DNA of 64,000 nucleotides. Origin: Verpa conica. Taxonomy: Eukaryota > Ascomycota > Pezizomycetes > Pezizales > Morchellaceae. A program made the position numbers and the translations under genes. The stretch's first letter is position 1. The number at the start of each line of letters is the position of its first letter. Below are positions 39,117-51,470 of this stretch, piece by piece. Location of the stretch: contig JAUFSD010000019.1 of NCBI GenBank assembly GCA_033030425.1, positions 1,302,001 to 1,366,000 on the forward strand, given 5' to 3'. A model generated the notes under the pieces. The model did no database searches. It saw only the letters and a list, made by a program, of their open reading frames with translations, and was not told where the DNA came from.

Positions 39117-40688
39117 TGTGTGTGGGCTTGGGTGAATGGGAGCCTTTTAATAGAGGGAGAATATGTATAATGGGCGGGTTGCAAAATTGAGGAATTGTGT
39201 ATTTGAGGAATGGAGATCTGCTTTCTGGGAATTTATATATACTGAGATCGATATATATACTGGAACAGACAGTTATCTGGAGTAGAAGTATATGTGTGTA
39301 ACGGATGAGTAGATAGAATAAGCTGCATTGCGTTTGTGAAACTCTTGGACTGTCGTACAAGCAAGAGATAGGTCGCACCGTGATGACTATTGATCTTTGT
39401 ATTTCTTTTTTACTCCGTGCTGATTGTTCCTTATTAGGTTATAAATCCCTAATTATAGGATTCTCTCCAATTGGAATAGAGATATACTACCGGTCATCAT
39501 CGTAGCTGAAGACTCTAGTATCGCAATAGGGTAGTAATTCCTTCGTAGTAAACGTAAGAGTCATTGATGTGCAATAGACGGGTTTAAACACCAAAAGCTC
39601 TACTATACAAGTAGAGTCTATAAGATAAATCTTCTTATGTCAATAATTATTAGCCATCCTGTTACTCGGCAAGTCGGTATAATTCCGCGGGTTAGGGTTA
39701 CTCACCATCACGGAATCTCGCTCTAGTAACTCCCGATAGCTATTGTGTTATATTATACTAAATAAACCTCACTTCTTGCACTTTTCAAAAAAAAAAGAAA
39801 GAAAAATACATCAGGCTCCATCCTCAGCTCCATCGACACACACTCCGGATATCATCGGCCCCCCGTCCTTATCCAGATCATCCACCCAAAACCTGGTTTT
39901 CCACCCACCTTTCAAAAAAAAAAATCTTCAACTGGACTGCACCAGTCCAATTCTCGCGATGACTGGATGAAATCTCCCTCAGACGAGGCGTCGTCGCCCG
40001 TCGCAGATAATAATAAAAAAATTGCTGATACCTATCGCGACGATTTTACCCCTCCGTATCTGCAGAATCAGCTGACGATCCTAGCAACTCATGGCGCTAT
40101 CGAGCGGCTATCCTCGAGTTATCACTGGACCCACGCGCGGAGAGGATAAGACGGGAAAAAGGCGCTTGTTCGCGTTTGGTAATGCGGACATGTAGCCGGG
40201 GTGGTTATGCGACCGCGGAGACACTGGCTGTAATTGGTATATAACTGAATCAGAGAGAGAGACATGGGGGGGGGTGCTCTGCCAATGATCAGTTCGGCCG
40301 TTTTTTGAATTGTGACCTCGAGGATAGTTCTACGAGGAGGGAGGGGGAGAGGAAGGGCCTGGCCTCATCGCCTTGTGTGGAGCTGCGGGTTCCCGATCTG
40401 CATGAGATTCTGGGCCCCTCACATGTTTGTTGGGAGAGAAATAACCCGGGAATCGGGGAGATGGGTGTCCATGTGCCTTTTTTTCTTCCCTCCCCCCCCC
40501 TGGTAATGTTGGTTCTACGAAAAAGATGGATCTTTCAGGTACGATTATTGGTGTTGTTTCTTTTCTACTTTGAATATACTACCCCAGTCCTGCGCTGTCT
40601 TTCCGTCTTCATATCTACAAGCCGACAACAACCGATGAACGGGATGAACCGGTACATGATTTTATTCCCGAGCCCCCCCCTCCCCTGC
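39117..40688. other. Intergenic with homopolymer tracts; one doubtful small frame
   Basis: Contains A tracts near 39788 and 39915, a G run at about 40267-40274 and C runs at about 40492-40500 and 40674-40681. A 60-codon open frame at 39967-40149 (+, begins MKSPSDEASSPVADNNKKI) has balanced composition but no domain, so I do not call it a gene. A telomere-like GGGTTAGGGTTA lies at 39689-39700. Confidence 0.45.
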
Positions 40689-41220
40689 TTAAGCATGTTC
40701 TTCGGCATCTTCAAACTTCTCATCACGGGCATCGAACTTGACGAATTCATGTGCGATAGACCCCTCCACGAGGACTTCGTAGATATTGCGCACCAGTTGT
40801 GGAGGGAAGTCGACCTGTGGGGGTAGAGTTAGCCACCATGAGGAACTTTACCACTGAGAGTACAGGAATATGTGAGGATACCTTCTCTGCCTGTGCAGCA
40901 GCCTTTGATATGACGTCTTGCTTACGCCATTCGTCACGGACCGTTTTGCGGGTCGGTTTTATCCGTGCCGCAGCCTCGATATAGCGCATTCGGTTGCCTG
41001 CAACATGATCAGTCAGTCGGTTTGTGGAGAGGGAATGGGAGGGAGAGGGGGGTGAAGACAGACCCAACAGGGTTACGATACGGCGGTCAAGGTCGTCAAT
41101 ACCAAGACGGACTTCAACCATGGTGGTGACTGTCGCGGGGTCGAGAGTTGATGGGTCTATTGCCACCGTCGTCGCAGCCGGTGTGGTGCTCTCGGGGACG
41201 GTTGTTGCTGCTGGAGGCAT
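40689..41220 (-). CDS. AroQ-type chorismate mutase (isochorismate-lyase-like), monofunctional
   Basis: Three exons, 41220-41064, 40997-40882 and 40814-40689, give 132 residues. After a ~35-residue Pro/Thr-rich N-terminus comes the all-helical chorismate mutase type II fold. Helix 1 is VRLGIDDLDRRIVTLLGNRM and continues into RYIEAAARIK. The loop TRKTVRDEWRKQDVI carries the Asp and Arg that bind the substrate carboxylates. The C-terminal helices are PPQLVRNIYEVLVEGSIAHEF. Arg and Lys positions match those contacting chorismate in AroQ enzymes. The reaction is chorismate to prephenate, and isochorismate pyruvate lyases share the fold and cannot be excluded. Most fungal proteins this close to the family are secreted and start with a signal peptide, but here none is seen. 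The frame stays open upstream of the ATG through a 48-bp duplication, so the true start could lie in an unrecognised 5' exon. Confidence 0.8.
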
Positions 41221-41238
41221 GGTTGGAGTGGGATCTGG

Positions 41239-41334
41239 GGGTGAAAGTGTGGGTACAGGAAGGGTTCTTCTGAGACTGTGAATGTAGGGTGAAAGTGTGG
41301 GTACGGCAAGGGTTCTTCTGAGACTGTGCTTATC
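41239..41334. repeat. 48-bp tandem duplication upstream of chorismate mutase
   Basis: Two adjacent copies of a 48-base unit (41239-41286 and 41287-41334) match over most of their length, including GTGAAAGTGTGGGTAC and AAGGGTTCTTCTGAGACTGTG. The unit is 16 codons long, and both copies are open in the frame of the chorismate mutase ATG immediately downstream. Confidence 0.85.
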
Positions 41335-41391
41335 GGGGAGGGCGAGGGCAGGGCGAGAGCAGGGCGAGGCAGGGCGAGGCAGGGCGGGGCA
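41335..41391. repeat. GC-rich GGGCGAGGCA-type minisatellite
   Basis: Several short imperfect copies of GGGCGAGGCA/GGGCGAGAGCA in a row, strongly G-rich on the + strand, next to the 48-bp duplication. Confidence 0.7.
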
Positions 41392-44287
41392 CTTTAAAGG
41401 CAGACAGCTCGCTATATCGCCAGGGCTAGGGTTCCGGCCACATTTAAGCTTACTCGGGGCTGTCCGCGGTTAAGCGAGCTGTCGTTTTCTGTCGCTGGCT
41501 GGTCAGCAGTCTCCTGGCATGTCCCCTGCTCCCGCTGTCGCTCGTCATATCGTACCTGTCCGAAAGTGGCCTTTCCGGGGCAGTGGGATTGGGTCCCAGA
41601 AGACAGCCCCCCGGGAACACCTGGTCAGCTCTAGCTGCATGGCGAAGCCTGTGTTGCGTTTTGACACAGCTATGCCGGCAGTTTTATGTCGTACCTCGCA
41701 TGCCGCTTGAATTCCTCATGTTGGCGAGGAGATAAACAAATGCTCGCTAGGGTTAGGGTTGACTGTCTGGGGGTTTATAACGGTGTGTTTGGTTAAAGAT
41801 TGTAGAAATGGAGTACACTGTTTCCTCTGTTTTAAATAACTAGATATTGTCTCCCGTGGTCATACTGGGATCTCATTATATTTTCTATAGGGTTCTCGGC
41901 CACGGATTAGAGAAAGCCGGGCATACGAGGGACTTCAACGATATCTATATGATACGGATAGATATTGATTTTATAAATAATATTTTACTCGCTGCAGTGT
42001 CGTGTTGTCATTAAGAGTGAAGTCGTGTAATTCACAAGATGATAGTAGTTCACAAAGGCTCTTTTTTAGATCTCACTACGTTATCTCTGACATTCCAGGA
42101 CGCGATACGGGGGAGCGTGACCTGAGAAATACGTTAGCCGGGGTAATATTTAGGCTACTAGTATTACGAACAAGAACCATTATGCATATGTGGCCGAGAC
42201 GGATCACTTAATTAGTGCACGTCAACGTCAACCTGCGTAATTCTTCAACTCATTTGCTCCAACCTGACCTGCAAAGCACTAGGTCCTTGTGTTATACTAC
42301 TACAAGATCTTCAGCATTTCTTGGCTATGTAATTCGCTGGAATTTACATAACTGAGTCATGATTAACACTGGAGTGGTTGCTGGTTTCAGTATAGAACTA
42401 ACTAGTATAGGAGTGCTTCAGTTCCCTATACTCTAGTGGGTCAAAACCTCGAAATGTTCTGATTTTTCTTGTTCTCCAGAGTACCAAAAGAGTTAAACAA
42501 ACATGAAAGGGAGACTTCTAGAGGTTAAGTTCGCATGTTATGTGATATCTTTTCGGAGTCACCACTCTTCATCACCACCCAAATCATTTCTATGGGCCTC
42601 CCGGGGACTGTAGCAGTTAATAGGATGGAAATCCTTCAAGGACTGATTGGACGAGCTTGTGATATCTGTAGTAAGTTCAAGGGAGGCGATGCGTGGGACT
42701 AGAGCCGCTAAAGAATTGATGAGCTCTAAAGAAAATCGGGGAAGCCGAGAGTAATGCTGCCTTTTTAACCTCTTTCATGGTTACTCTCTCGGCCATGTAG
42801 GGAAGGTGTATACCTTGTAAGTTCTTTTCAGTTTTCCTGCTATTCCCTAGAATTTGGGACAAAACTAAAATCTAGCTAATCATCTCAGCCGGAGGGTAGT
42901 AAAACTATAGTGTAGTGTTTGATTTCGAGGTGGGTGGGAGAACTATAGTGTAGGAGAGAGGTCAGCGGTGGTTGGAGTTGGTGACGTGGTTATAAATATG
43001 GGGTGCTGGAGGAGGGTTGTATGAGTATACGGGGGGAATGTATAATAAAAGGCTCTACTTTACAAAACCTTTGGTAAAAGAAACTTTGACGCTTTCTCTT
43101 AACTAGAGGGAGGCGGTAAGACATTATGATAAGGTTCTGGAGCTTAATGTCATGGTAAAGACACCCAGAAGACATCTGTATAATGTCCTCGGTAAAGGTG
43201 TGAGACTCCATGTATCTATGATTAATTCTTTCATTCATTCATTCGTTCCTCGGTAAAGGCAGGCATGCATCACAAATTATCACTCGATGAAATCTCTGGT
43301 TTTGGGCCCCTCAATATACTTCCTTTTCATTGGGTGATCACTTTAACAATGGCAAGGGTAAATTGAGCTCTCTTTACGTCATTCTAGCTTATTTTTTCAA
43401 TTTCATTGTAACCCCATAGCACCTACTGTGGCTGTGTTAGGGGGGTTTAGTATCGTTGTTAGAGGGATGGTTTGTTGTACTATATAATGAGAAAATAACG
43501 TTTGTTCGGTTCGGTACATTGCCGACCCTCACAACTAAACTCCACTGCAACAGATATCAAAATCAAAGTAGAGCTACAAACCTTCAGACGATTATATTAG
43601 GGTTCATGTATATGAATACGGATAAGGAGCATTTGTTGCTGTTTAAATTTTCGTTGGAGTAGACTTCGTTGCTTGTACCAGGTCGGGCGGACTTTATTTT
43701 CTCACTAGTAGTGGTCGTGTCCGGTTAAAGTTAATAGGTGGCAATATCTAGACTTTATTTTAGCTATTCCAGTGCGCGTTTCAGCTTTAGAATGCCTCTC
43801 CCGTGAAATGGAGGCAAGAACGGTAAATGCGGCAGCCTTATATGGGAAAGCCCTCAAAGGCTGCGGGAAGAGAGCTCAGCCATTCTGTGGAGATTAAAAT
43901 AGTGCCGTCAAGCAGTAAAGGACAGCATGCAGTATAGGCGTCTAGGTGCCTCATGAGGCAGAAACCACCACCTATTCTATATAGATTGAGCCTCTAAAGG
44001 GACCAATCTACCCTTAATCCGTAGCTTACACTGGGAAGACTCTGTTAAACATCTACATGTAGCTAGTAGGAATTATATACCAGATCTATATGACCCTCGC
44101 GTACTTATGATAAATTCATTCATTCATTATATGACCCTCGCTATAAAGGTTTTGATTGGCCCAAATCAATGGATTGCCTGAATCTATTAATAAATATATA
44201 AATAAATATATAAACAAGCACCTCTCTTTAGCTTCCACCCATCCACCACAGCTACCCCGCAACCGTAAATTCACTCAAGGTGTCAAC
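41392..44287. other. Intergenic, no gene seen
   Basis: A telomere-like AGGGTTAGGGTT lies at 41749-41760. ATTC micro-repeats occur near 43229-43246 and 44114-44127. The phrase ATATGACCCTCGC appears twice (about 44087-44099 and 44129-44141) around the second micro-repeat. No domain-bearing frame was found. Confidence 0.5.
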
Positions 44288-45351
44288 ATGTCCGGGATAG
44301 AAGATCCATTTTTCAGACTTACACTGTCTTCCCCTCTGCAGACCCCAGGCAAAAGTAGTGGTCCACCGTTCCCTCGGGTGGCTACACTTGTGGGTGAGGG
44401 AAACCCATACTATGGCGTGAAGACAGTTACCCCTACCATACCCGAATACAGGTGCACTCAGTGCCCAGCGGGGAAAAAGGCATTTAAAACCGAACAAGCT
44501 CTGCGATCGCACCAAAACTCCGGAGTCCATAGTCGGTGGAAAGGAAATGGAAACGGAAAAGGAAAAGGAAGAGCCAACAATCAACCACCTCCGGCGGAAA
44601 TAAATCCTCAGCCTAGCAATGAGAAACCAAAACCACCGGCCCGAGTAAGAGCACTACCGAATACACCGTATAGACTTGGGCCAGAACCAGTGAGCCGGTA
44701 TTCGTCAGAGAGGGAGTCGGTTAGAGCCGTGTCGCAGGCAATCGCAGGCACACAGCGCCTTACATTGGATCAGATAATAGAGCATATCGATACTGAATTA
44801 GATGAGACCCAGGGTTCGTGATCCCCTATTGCTTAGAATAGCCAATACTGAATTTCTTTTCCCCCCTAGTACTCATGATCACTATCGGCTCAGAAACAGT
44901 TCGGTACGCTGGGGAAATCCTTACAGAGCTGAGCTTATCGATGGGCTTTACCTGTGCCTACTTTGCTGAAGATTTCAATGAAGCTGCAAAGAAGGCCTCT
45001 TGTGGGCCGCAGATCATTTCCGGATCTGTAGACATTGTCAAGAATCTCATAGCGTATCGTCGCCTCCGGACAGAGCACTTGAAGTTGCTGGTTCTGAATA
45101 AGGAGGCGACGTTGTTGGATTCAATGTACCATGATTTTGTGTTTGCTATTCATCGCTATCTGAGGCTTAATACGAGGATTGCTCGTGCTTATATCGGGGT
45201 TTGGATGGGGACTCCCGGACGGTATAGGCTTAGTCTCCAGAGTATGGGATTGCCTGATCCTGGTGGGAGAGACCAGAAGGAGGTTGAGAAACAGGAAAGA
45301 ATTGATGAAATGTCTATTTCGATGTTAAAGGGATTCTTAGGGTATCAGTGA
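44288..45351 (+). CDS. C2H2 zinc-finger protein with unrecognised C-terminal domain
   Basis: Two exons, 44288-44813 and 44870-45351, join in frame to 335 residues. The intron has a strong pyrimidine tract ending CCCCCCTAG. The ATG at 44288 is the first true ATG of the frame. A single C2H2-like finger sits at ~54-84 (YRCTQCPAGKKAF, then LRSHQNSGVH), followed by a basic Gly/Lys/Asn stretch (WKGNGNGKGKGRANN) and a Pro-rich linker. The second exon codes a ~155-residue, largely alpha-helical region (LTELSLSMGFTCAYFAEDF, DIVKNLIAYRRLRTEHLKLL, FVFAIHRYLRLNTRIARAYIGVWMGTP) that I do not recognise. The finger plus basic stretch suggests nucleic-acid binding. The two exons could instead be separate genes, but the splice signals and phase favour one product. 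Confidence 0.65.
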
Positions 45352-46052
45352 TAGATTCTTCTATTTATGGATAGACCTTTGGTTTTGGTTTTGAGGTTGA
45401 GTTTTGGGAGCTATTTGTACCACTGCTGGGATATGAATTCATTATATGTACCTTCTTTGACATCCTTCCCTAAGATAAGATGACTTCTAAATAGTAGTAT
45501 ATCGCCTCTATTTCACTGTAGTTTATCTTACAACGACTTATAAAAGTAAGTCTTGGTGACCATAATATTTGTAGGCGGCTTCCATTATTTGTGGCCACCG
45601 TTATTTATGTTTCCTAGTTTGGTAATATTAATACTCAGAGCGGCATATGGGGGCCATAATGCCGCGTCGAGAATCTCTAACTTTGGCCGGGTGTAAATCA
45701 CTGCTTCCAGGATTGCCACAATGATATATAAAACAAGACAGACTAAATATAATTTACCCTTTGCCCAAGCGTGTAAGCACACTATACCAATAATCAAAAT
45801 ACAAGCATATTCAACAATTCCCCATATTAACGCACAGCCCAGAGTACCGAAATATCACCCCTCGATTCCATGCTCCTAAAATATTACCACTTTTGTCGGT
45901 ATGTTTCATTTCCTACATTTTTAATCTAATTTTCGAGTGTAGTTTTGGACATCAGACTTCGGATGGAGGCTTAGGTTCTTTGAAGAACTAGGGCCTAACA
46001 GTACCGTTAATTAAATAACCCATAAATAACCAGATAAAGACACACCAATTAC
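45352..46052. other. Intergenic, no gene seen
   Basis: A hydrophobic open stretch on the minus strand (45585-45797) has no ATG context or partner exon. Tail-to-tail spacing separates the zinc-finger gene from the 3' end of the broken NACHT-ankyrin gene. Confidence 0.5.
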
Positions 46053-49000
46053 TTAATCCATATCAACTTGCCCAGGACCCACTTTCAACTCTAGCGCTGC
46101 TTTAAGTAGGTCAACTATCGATGAATGTCCTTCAGATATAGCACGGCGTAATGCTGTTCTACCATCATTGGTAGCGACTGAAGCGTCAGCACCTCTCTCG
46201 AGTAGTAATCGGACTACTTCTTCATGTCCTTCGGATACTGCCTGGAAAAGTGGTGTTCGCCCGATTTTGTCCGCAATCGATGCATTTGCTCCTCGATCGA
46301 GGAGTAATCGGACAACTTGTTCGTGCCCTCTAGATGCTGCCTTGTATAGCGATGTCCGTCCAAAATTGTCACGAGTTGAAGTATCCGCCCCGCGCTCGAT
46401 GAGTAGTTGGGCAATTTTATCATGTCCTTGAGAGGCTGCAATCGAGAGGATGCTTTTTCCATCACTTCCTATAGACGTAATAATAGGTTTTGTCTCTAGG
46501 AGTAGTTCTGTTATCTCTAGGCTCCCGTGAGATACTGCGTAGTGTAGTGGTGTATACCCGCGCTTGTCCTTAGACGAACTATTATGGGGTCCTGAATCAA
46601 GGAGAAGTTTAACGGTAGCTGCATGTCCTCCGTACACTGCACAGTGCAGTGGTAGTCGATCATACCTGTCTGGAATTGAATAAGTGGCACATCCTTTAAG
46701 TAGCAGCTCCACCACCGCCTGATGCCCAGCAAGCGCTGCTAGGTGAAGTGGTGTTCGTCGGAGTTGGTCAGGAGTTGATTCGGCTTTCTTATCGAGGAGT
46801 GTCTTTACTAGCGATTTGTGACCCTCAGATGCGGCAAGGGATAGTGCTGTTCTCTTACTCTTGGTCATAACTGAGATATCTGCTCCTTTTTCAATTAGTA
46901 ACTGGGCTACAGACTGGTGACCTTTAAATGCCGCCCAGTGAAGTGGAGTCCACTTGTCTTTGCCAGGAGCTGAGGGGTTAAATTTGCCCATCTCAAGCAG
47001 TAGTCGGACTACCGGCTCATGACCTTGACAGGCCGCAACGCAAAGAATCGTCTGTCTATCTTTATGGCTCGGTATATCGACTCCGACTCCCAGCAAAAAG
47101 CGGACTATCGATTCGTGCCCTTTAAATACTGCTCGGTAAAGTGGTGTTCTTTCATACTTATCCGGGAGAGTGAAGCTGGGCCCCTTTTGATCACTAGCTA
47201 TTGTTGATGATGCAAAGCATAGTGTTGTTTCTTTGGTTGGTGATACAGTTGTTTTACCAAGAAGTAGTTTCACAACCGCTTCGTGGTCTTTGCATACTGC
47301 ACGATAAAGTGGTGTCCATCCATTATTGTCTATCGTATCGAGGCGAGCACCTTTATCAATGAGTATCTGGGACACTACCGCATGCCCATTTTCCGCCGCG
47401 AGGCATAAGGCTGTAGTCCCATCGTTTGCTATAACTGAAGGATCTGCGTTTTTATCTAGGAGGAATTGAACAATTGCTTGGTGTCCTTCGCGTGCAGCTA
47501 AAGAAAGTAGTGTCCTCCCACTCTCATCTGTTATTGAGATATCCGCACCATCTTCAAACATTTTTTGGAGTATGGTCCCGTTTCCATCAAGAATTGCTGA
47601 GGTCAATCTATCTCTGTCTGTAACTAGGGCGGGGGGTGTTTTTTCCTTCTTGACCACTTGCGGGCCTCCGGATTCAAGACCAAGTAATGGCAGGTCCCCT
47701 GTCGCTACTGGGTCGTCCTTTCTTTCTGGTATAAGGTGAGTCGCCTCGTGATGTAGTTCGAAACCGCTTTGAGAGGGGTCTAAGGAGTTTAAATTATTTG
47801 TTACCGGTGCTGCATTTTTATTCCCGATGAGCTGATGAGTCTTTGCTTGATTCTGATAGGGACCTAAAATCTTGCCTTTCAAATGAACGAGTACATGGAA
47901 TACTCCAGGCTGCCCCTCAGACTCTGCTAGCTGTTCTGGTGTCTTCCCATACTTATCGGCAACTAAGATTTGGGTCTCTCCTCCGTACTTGAGTAAGGTT
48001 TTTACAACCTCTTGATGTCCACTGAACGCGGCCTAATGGAGTGAGTTTCGCCCATCCTTATCTAGGACTGAGGGGCTAGAACCCCGCTCAATTAATAAAC
48101 GAACAAGGATATTGTGACCTTCAGATGCCGCTATGCAGAGTGGATGCCGCCCATGTATATCTGGGGTATCTAGGTCGGCCCCATACTCAAGAAGTGACCT
48201 AGCCATCCCCTGTTGCCCCCGGAAGACAGCCCAGTGTAACGCCGTCCACCCTTTCATATCTTGAATGGAAGTTTTGGCTCCGTTTTCAAGAAGTAGGCTG
48301 ACTAGTTGCTCTTGGGCTTCGGAGGCCGCTAGGCAGAGCGGGCTCCTTCCTTGTCTATCTAGGATATCTATATCGGCTCCGCACTTAACAAGTGTTCTTA
48401 CCACACTCTGTTGCCGCCGAAAAACAGCCCAATGTAGTGTCGTCCACCCTATTTTATCCTGGCCGTATAAGTCCGCTCCTTTTTCGAGAAGCGCACTAAC
48501 CACTGGCCCATGGCCTTCAGCCGCGGCGAGACACAAAGCACTATTTTCAACATAGGTCAGTGCTAAGATATCAGCCCCCCCGGCAACAAGTCCTTCAACT
48601 ATTACTTTATGGCCATTGGAAGCCGCCCAATGCAAAGCAGACCACCCATCTTTATCAAATGCTGCAATATTAGCCCCCTTATCGAGTAGGAAGGCGACTA
48701 CTAAGTCATGCCCTCCAGCGGCAGCCATCAAAAGTGGAGTCTTTCCGTCACTAGCGGGAGTTGAAATATCATCTCCTTCATCTAGGAGATATTTGACAGC
48801 TGCGAGGTGCCCCATGCAAGAAGCTATATGTAAAGGGCCAAGGTCTTTTGGGTATTGAATGTGAGAGTTCTCCACACCGCTGAGTTCTAAAGCATTCTTA
48901 GCTTGTAGATAAAAGGACGTGTTTCCTGGCCGGCGAAGGAATTCGAGAAAAAAGCTTATTGAAGCGGCCTCGTCACAAGCCTTGAGGTGGAACGGTAGAT

Positions 49001-49117
49001 GAATTATTGAATAACGGAGCAAGGGCCAAAAATCGTGTCGATTCTCAAATAATGTCTTGAAATCGTGAGTGTCTTGTGCAAAAATATCAAACGAAAGATA
49101 TGTGCAGCAAGCTAAGC

Positions 49118-49175
49118 TACGGGGGCGTGTATAGACCAGTTCGCACTTTCAATTTTTCTCAGCTCCAACAACCAA
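49118..49175 (+). repeat. Left terminal inverted repeat
   Basis: Begins TACGGGGGC and carries TATAGACCAGTTCGCACTTTC. It is the inverted partner of 51966-51909. Confidence 0.85.
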
Positions 49176-49640
49176 ATATACTCCAAAACCCTATAAATTG
49201 AGAATAAATACATAGGAGTATAGCTTTAGTGAATTAAAATAAATTAAATAAGAATAAAGTTTAAAAAAGGGTGTCTTGGCAATGTCTTGGCACAAAAAAG
49301 GCAATAAATATTAAATAGTTTTCAAGGGTAGAAACATAAATATCAGCATACTAAAATTTATATCCAGAGAGTATTGTGACCCATTCCATTACGGGTTTGG
49401 AGGCAAATTTTGACCAAAAAACACATTTTGGCCAGGACAGTTCTCTGGCCAGAAGACGGTTGGAGTGGTTCTCCACTGGGGGATGTTGTATTTCTACACT
49501 ACTGTGCATATACTGCTATTTATACACTATTTATATGCCTTCTATATGCTTCCCACAGTGATTTAGAACTCAATTGCAGTCTTCAAACACTGTATATATT
49601 GATTTTGCTCTAATTGGAGCCCAAGTCTGCATGGTCCTCT

Positions 49641-50107
49641 GTAGTGGCGGTGCTTGGGGAGGGTGCCTAGGTAATTGAGGGACGGCAGGACTCTATTGCG
49701 TTTTCAATGGAGCGGGAGAACAACAGCAAGAACTTGGACAGCGACAATGATTCTTTGGTAAAATTCTTGGATATAAAAGATCCAAAGATAAGTAGTTGAA
49801 TTCTTAGTAAAAAACTTAGGAAACAAGAGATTGCGTAACGAAAGAAAATTCTCCACGAAGCGGGGTGAGGCCTGTAGCGGCGGTACTTGGGGAGGGTACC
49901 TAGGTGACGGGGTACAGCAGGGACCTCGGTTGTGTTTTCAACAAAGCAAAGAAACAACGGCAAGGACTTGGGCGGCAACAATGATTTTTCGGTGAAACTC
50001 TTGGATATAAAAGATCCAAGGAAGTAATTGAATTCTTAGTAAAGAACTCTAGGAAACAAGAGATTGCGTAACGAAAGAAAGTCCTCTATGAAGCGGGGTG
50101 AAGCCCC
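49641..50107. repeat. Tandem 233-bp repeat pair inside the element
   Basis: 49641-49873 and 49874-50107 are adjacent direct copies. Shared blocks include GGATATAAAAGATCCAA, AATTCTTAGTAAA and AACAAGAGATTGCGTAACG. A more diverged relative with the same order of motifs begins near 50360 (GTTGCGTGCCTAAGAAAATCC). The second copy ends in a GCGGGG...CCCCGC hairpin followed by TATATA, which is promoter-like. Confidence 0.8.
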
Positions 50108-50360
50108 GCTTATATACCAAAACCCCGACCCTCCGAGCTCTATTTCCCTACTCATATTACCTAAACCCACTTCGATTATTACAAATTCACTTGGATATGC
50201 CATATCCTTCCTCTAAGTCACTTTCCCATACTAATCCAATACTAAAAATACAAGTGTCCCTTCGGGACCTCTCGGACGTCCTATTCCCATTCTGTTTTCT
50301 CCAACATATGCGCTTACTCTAAAAAAGCTTAACCCCCAAAATCTGGCATCCCATCAACAT
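50097..50360. repeat. Dispersed direct repeat, copy 1 (partner 51204-51470)
   Basis: This block (CCCCGCTTATATACCAAAAC ... GGGACCTCTCGGACGTCC ... AAAAAGCTTAACCCCCAAAA ... GGCATCCCATCAAC) recurs about 1.1 kb to the right in the same order with scattered differences. The pair looks like partial copies of a long terminal repeat, with its TATA box after a hairpin. Confidence 0.75.
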
Positions 50361-50633
50361 TGTGGCGGGGCGGTTGGGATGGTACGGTGAAGCCTAGGCA
50401 ACGGAACGGTGACAGCGACTAAGACGGCGACAATGGACGGTGTTACGACAAAAGATATTACAAGTGAAAAACTCTGTAATATTTCTTTACTAAACAATGT
50501 AAACAAGACGTTGCGTGCCTAAGAAAATCCTCGGGGCGAGGCCCCTCCTTATACGTTTCCCCTCTTTTCCTGCCTACAAAATAACTCTTACACCAAAGAA
50601 AACTTTTCACTCCGATTCCAAAATCCCCCACTG

Positions 50634-50664
50634 TTTCTGTTGGATATGTCATATCCAACAGAAA
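50634..50664. repeat. Perfect 15-bp palindrome arms with 1-base spacer
   Basis: The arms TTTCTGTTGGATATG and CATATCCAACAGAAA are exact reverse complements separated by a single T. Sibling repeats at about 50192-50206 keep only the core GGATATG-C-CATATCC. Confidence 0.85.
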
Positions 50665-51203
50665 GGTATCTTTCCCATACAAACCGCATACAAAGTGTAC
50701 AAGGGGTCTTTGGGGGCCTCCGACAACGTTACGTAAAATCCGAAACTAACAAAATGGGCCGTCGGCCCGAAAAACCTTATTGACAAATACATTTACCGTT
50801 ATCAACCTCGGGTGCGCGAACATAAGCCTCCCCGCGCCTATTATTGCCTGTTTGTAGAAACGTCCCCTCCGCGCGCACTTAATCGACTCGATCGTCTAGT
50901 GGGGGCGAGGTCGAAGGTGATCCTCTTACGGAGACGCGGTCCGGTTTTGGCCTTGTTTCGTGTGACGGTGGCGTGGGTATCCTTGGAGCTGCCCGCGACA
51001 AACATCCTGTGTGATGGCGCGGGCCTAAAGGACACCTTTTGGGACACCTTTGTAAACTGGCTGCACTATTGTGCACACAATCGACCCAATCTCCTCGTGG
51101 GGGCGAGGTTAAAGGTGACCCGCTTCCGCAGGCGCCGGTCTGATTCAGAATCAATCGCTCTATACATTTCCCCGATACTTCCAAAACTGCTCGCGACAGG
51201 CCC

Positions 51204-51470
51204 CGCTTATATACCAAAACCCTGACCCTTCCAAGCCCTATTTTTTCCTGTCCGCGTTACCTAAAACCACTACTCTACTAGTACAATTTCCCTTGGATCT
51301 GCCATATTCTTTTCCTAAGTCATTTTCCTATACTAGCCCAATACTAAAGATACAAAGGTCCCTTGGGGACCTCTCGGACGTCCCATTCCCATTCCGTTTT
51401 CTCCAACATATGTACGAACCCTAAAAAAGCTTAACCCCCAAAATCCGGCATCCCATCAACGTCCTGTGTA
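51204..51470. repeat. Dispersed direct repeat, copy 2
   Basis: Partner of 50097-50360 in the same orientation. Between and after the copies lies a third repeat family, with copies starting near 50878, 51076 and 51527 (AATCGACYCRATC ... TTCCGCAGGCG-like). The interior is therefore a mosaic of repeated modules. Confidence 0.7.

Noticed and set aside
38818..39378. Pro/His-rich frames antisense or out of frame around the methyltransferase
   Set aside because: They are shadows of the GC-rich methyltransferase exon; only the 278-residue frame has motif I and the other SAM-binding motifs.
50812..51225. Protein-coding gene inside the inverted-repeat element
   Set aside because: The frames are made of the internal repeat family and have no transposase, reverse transcriptase or other domain.
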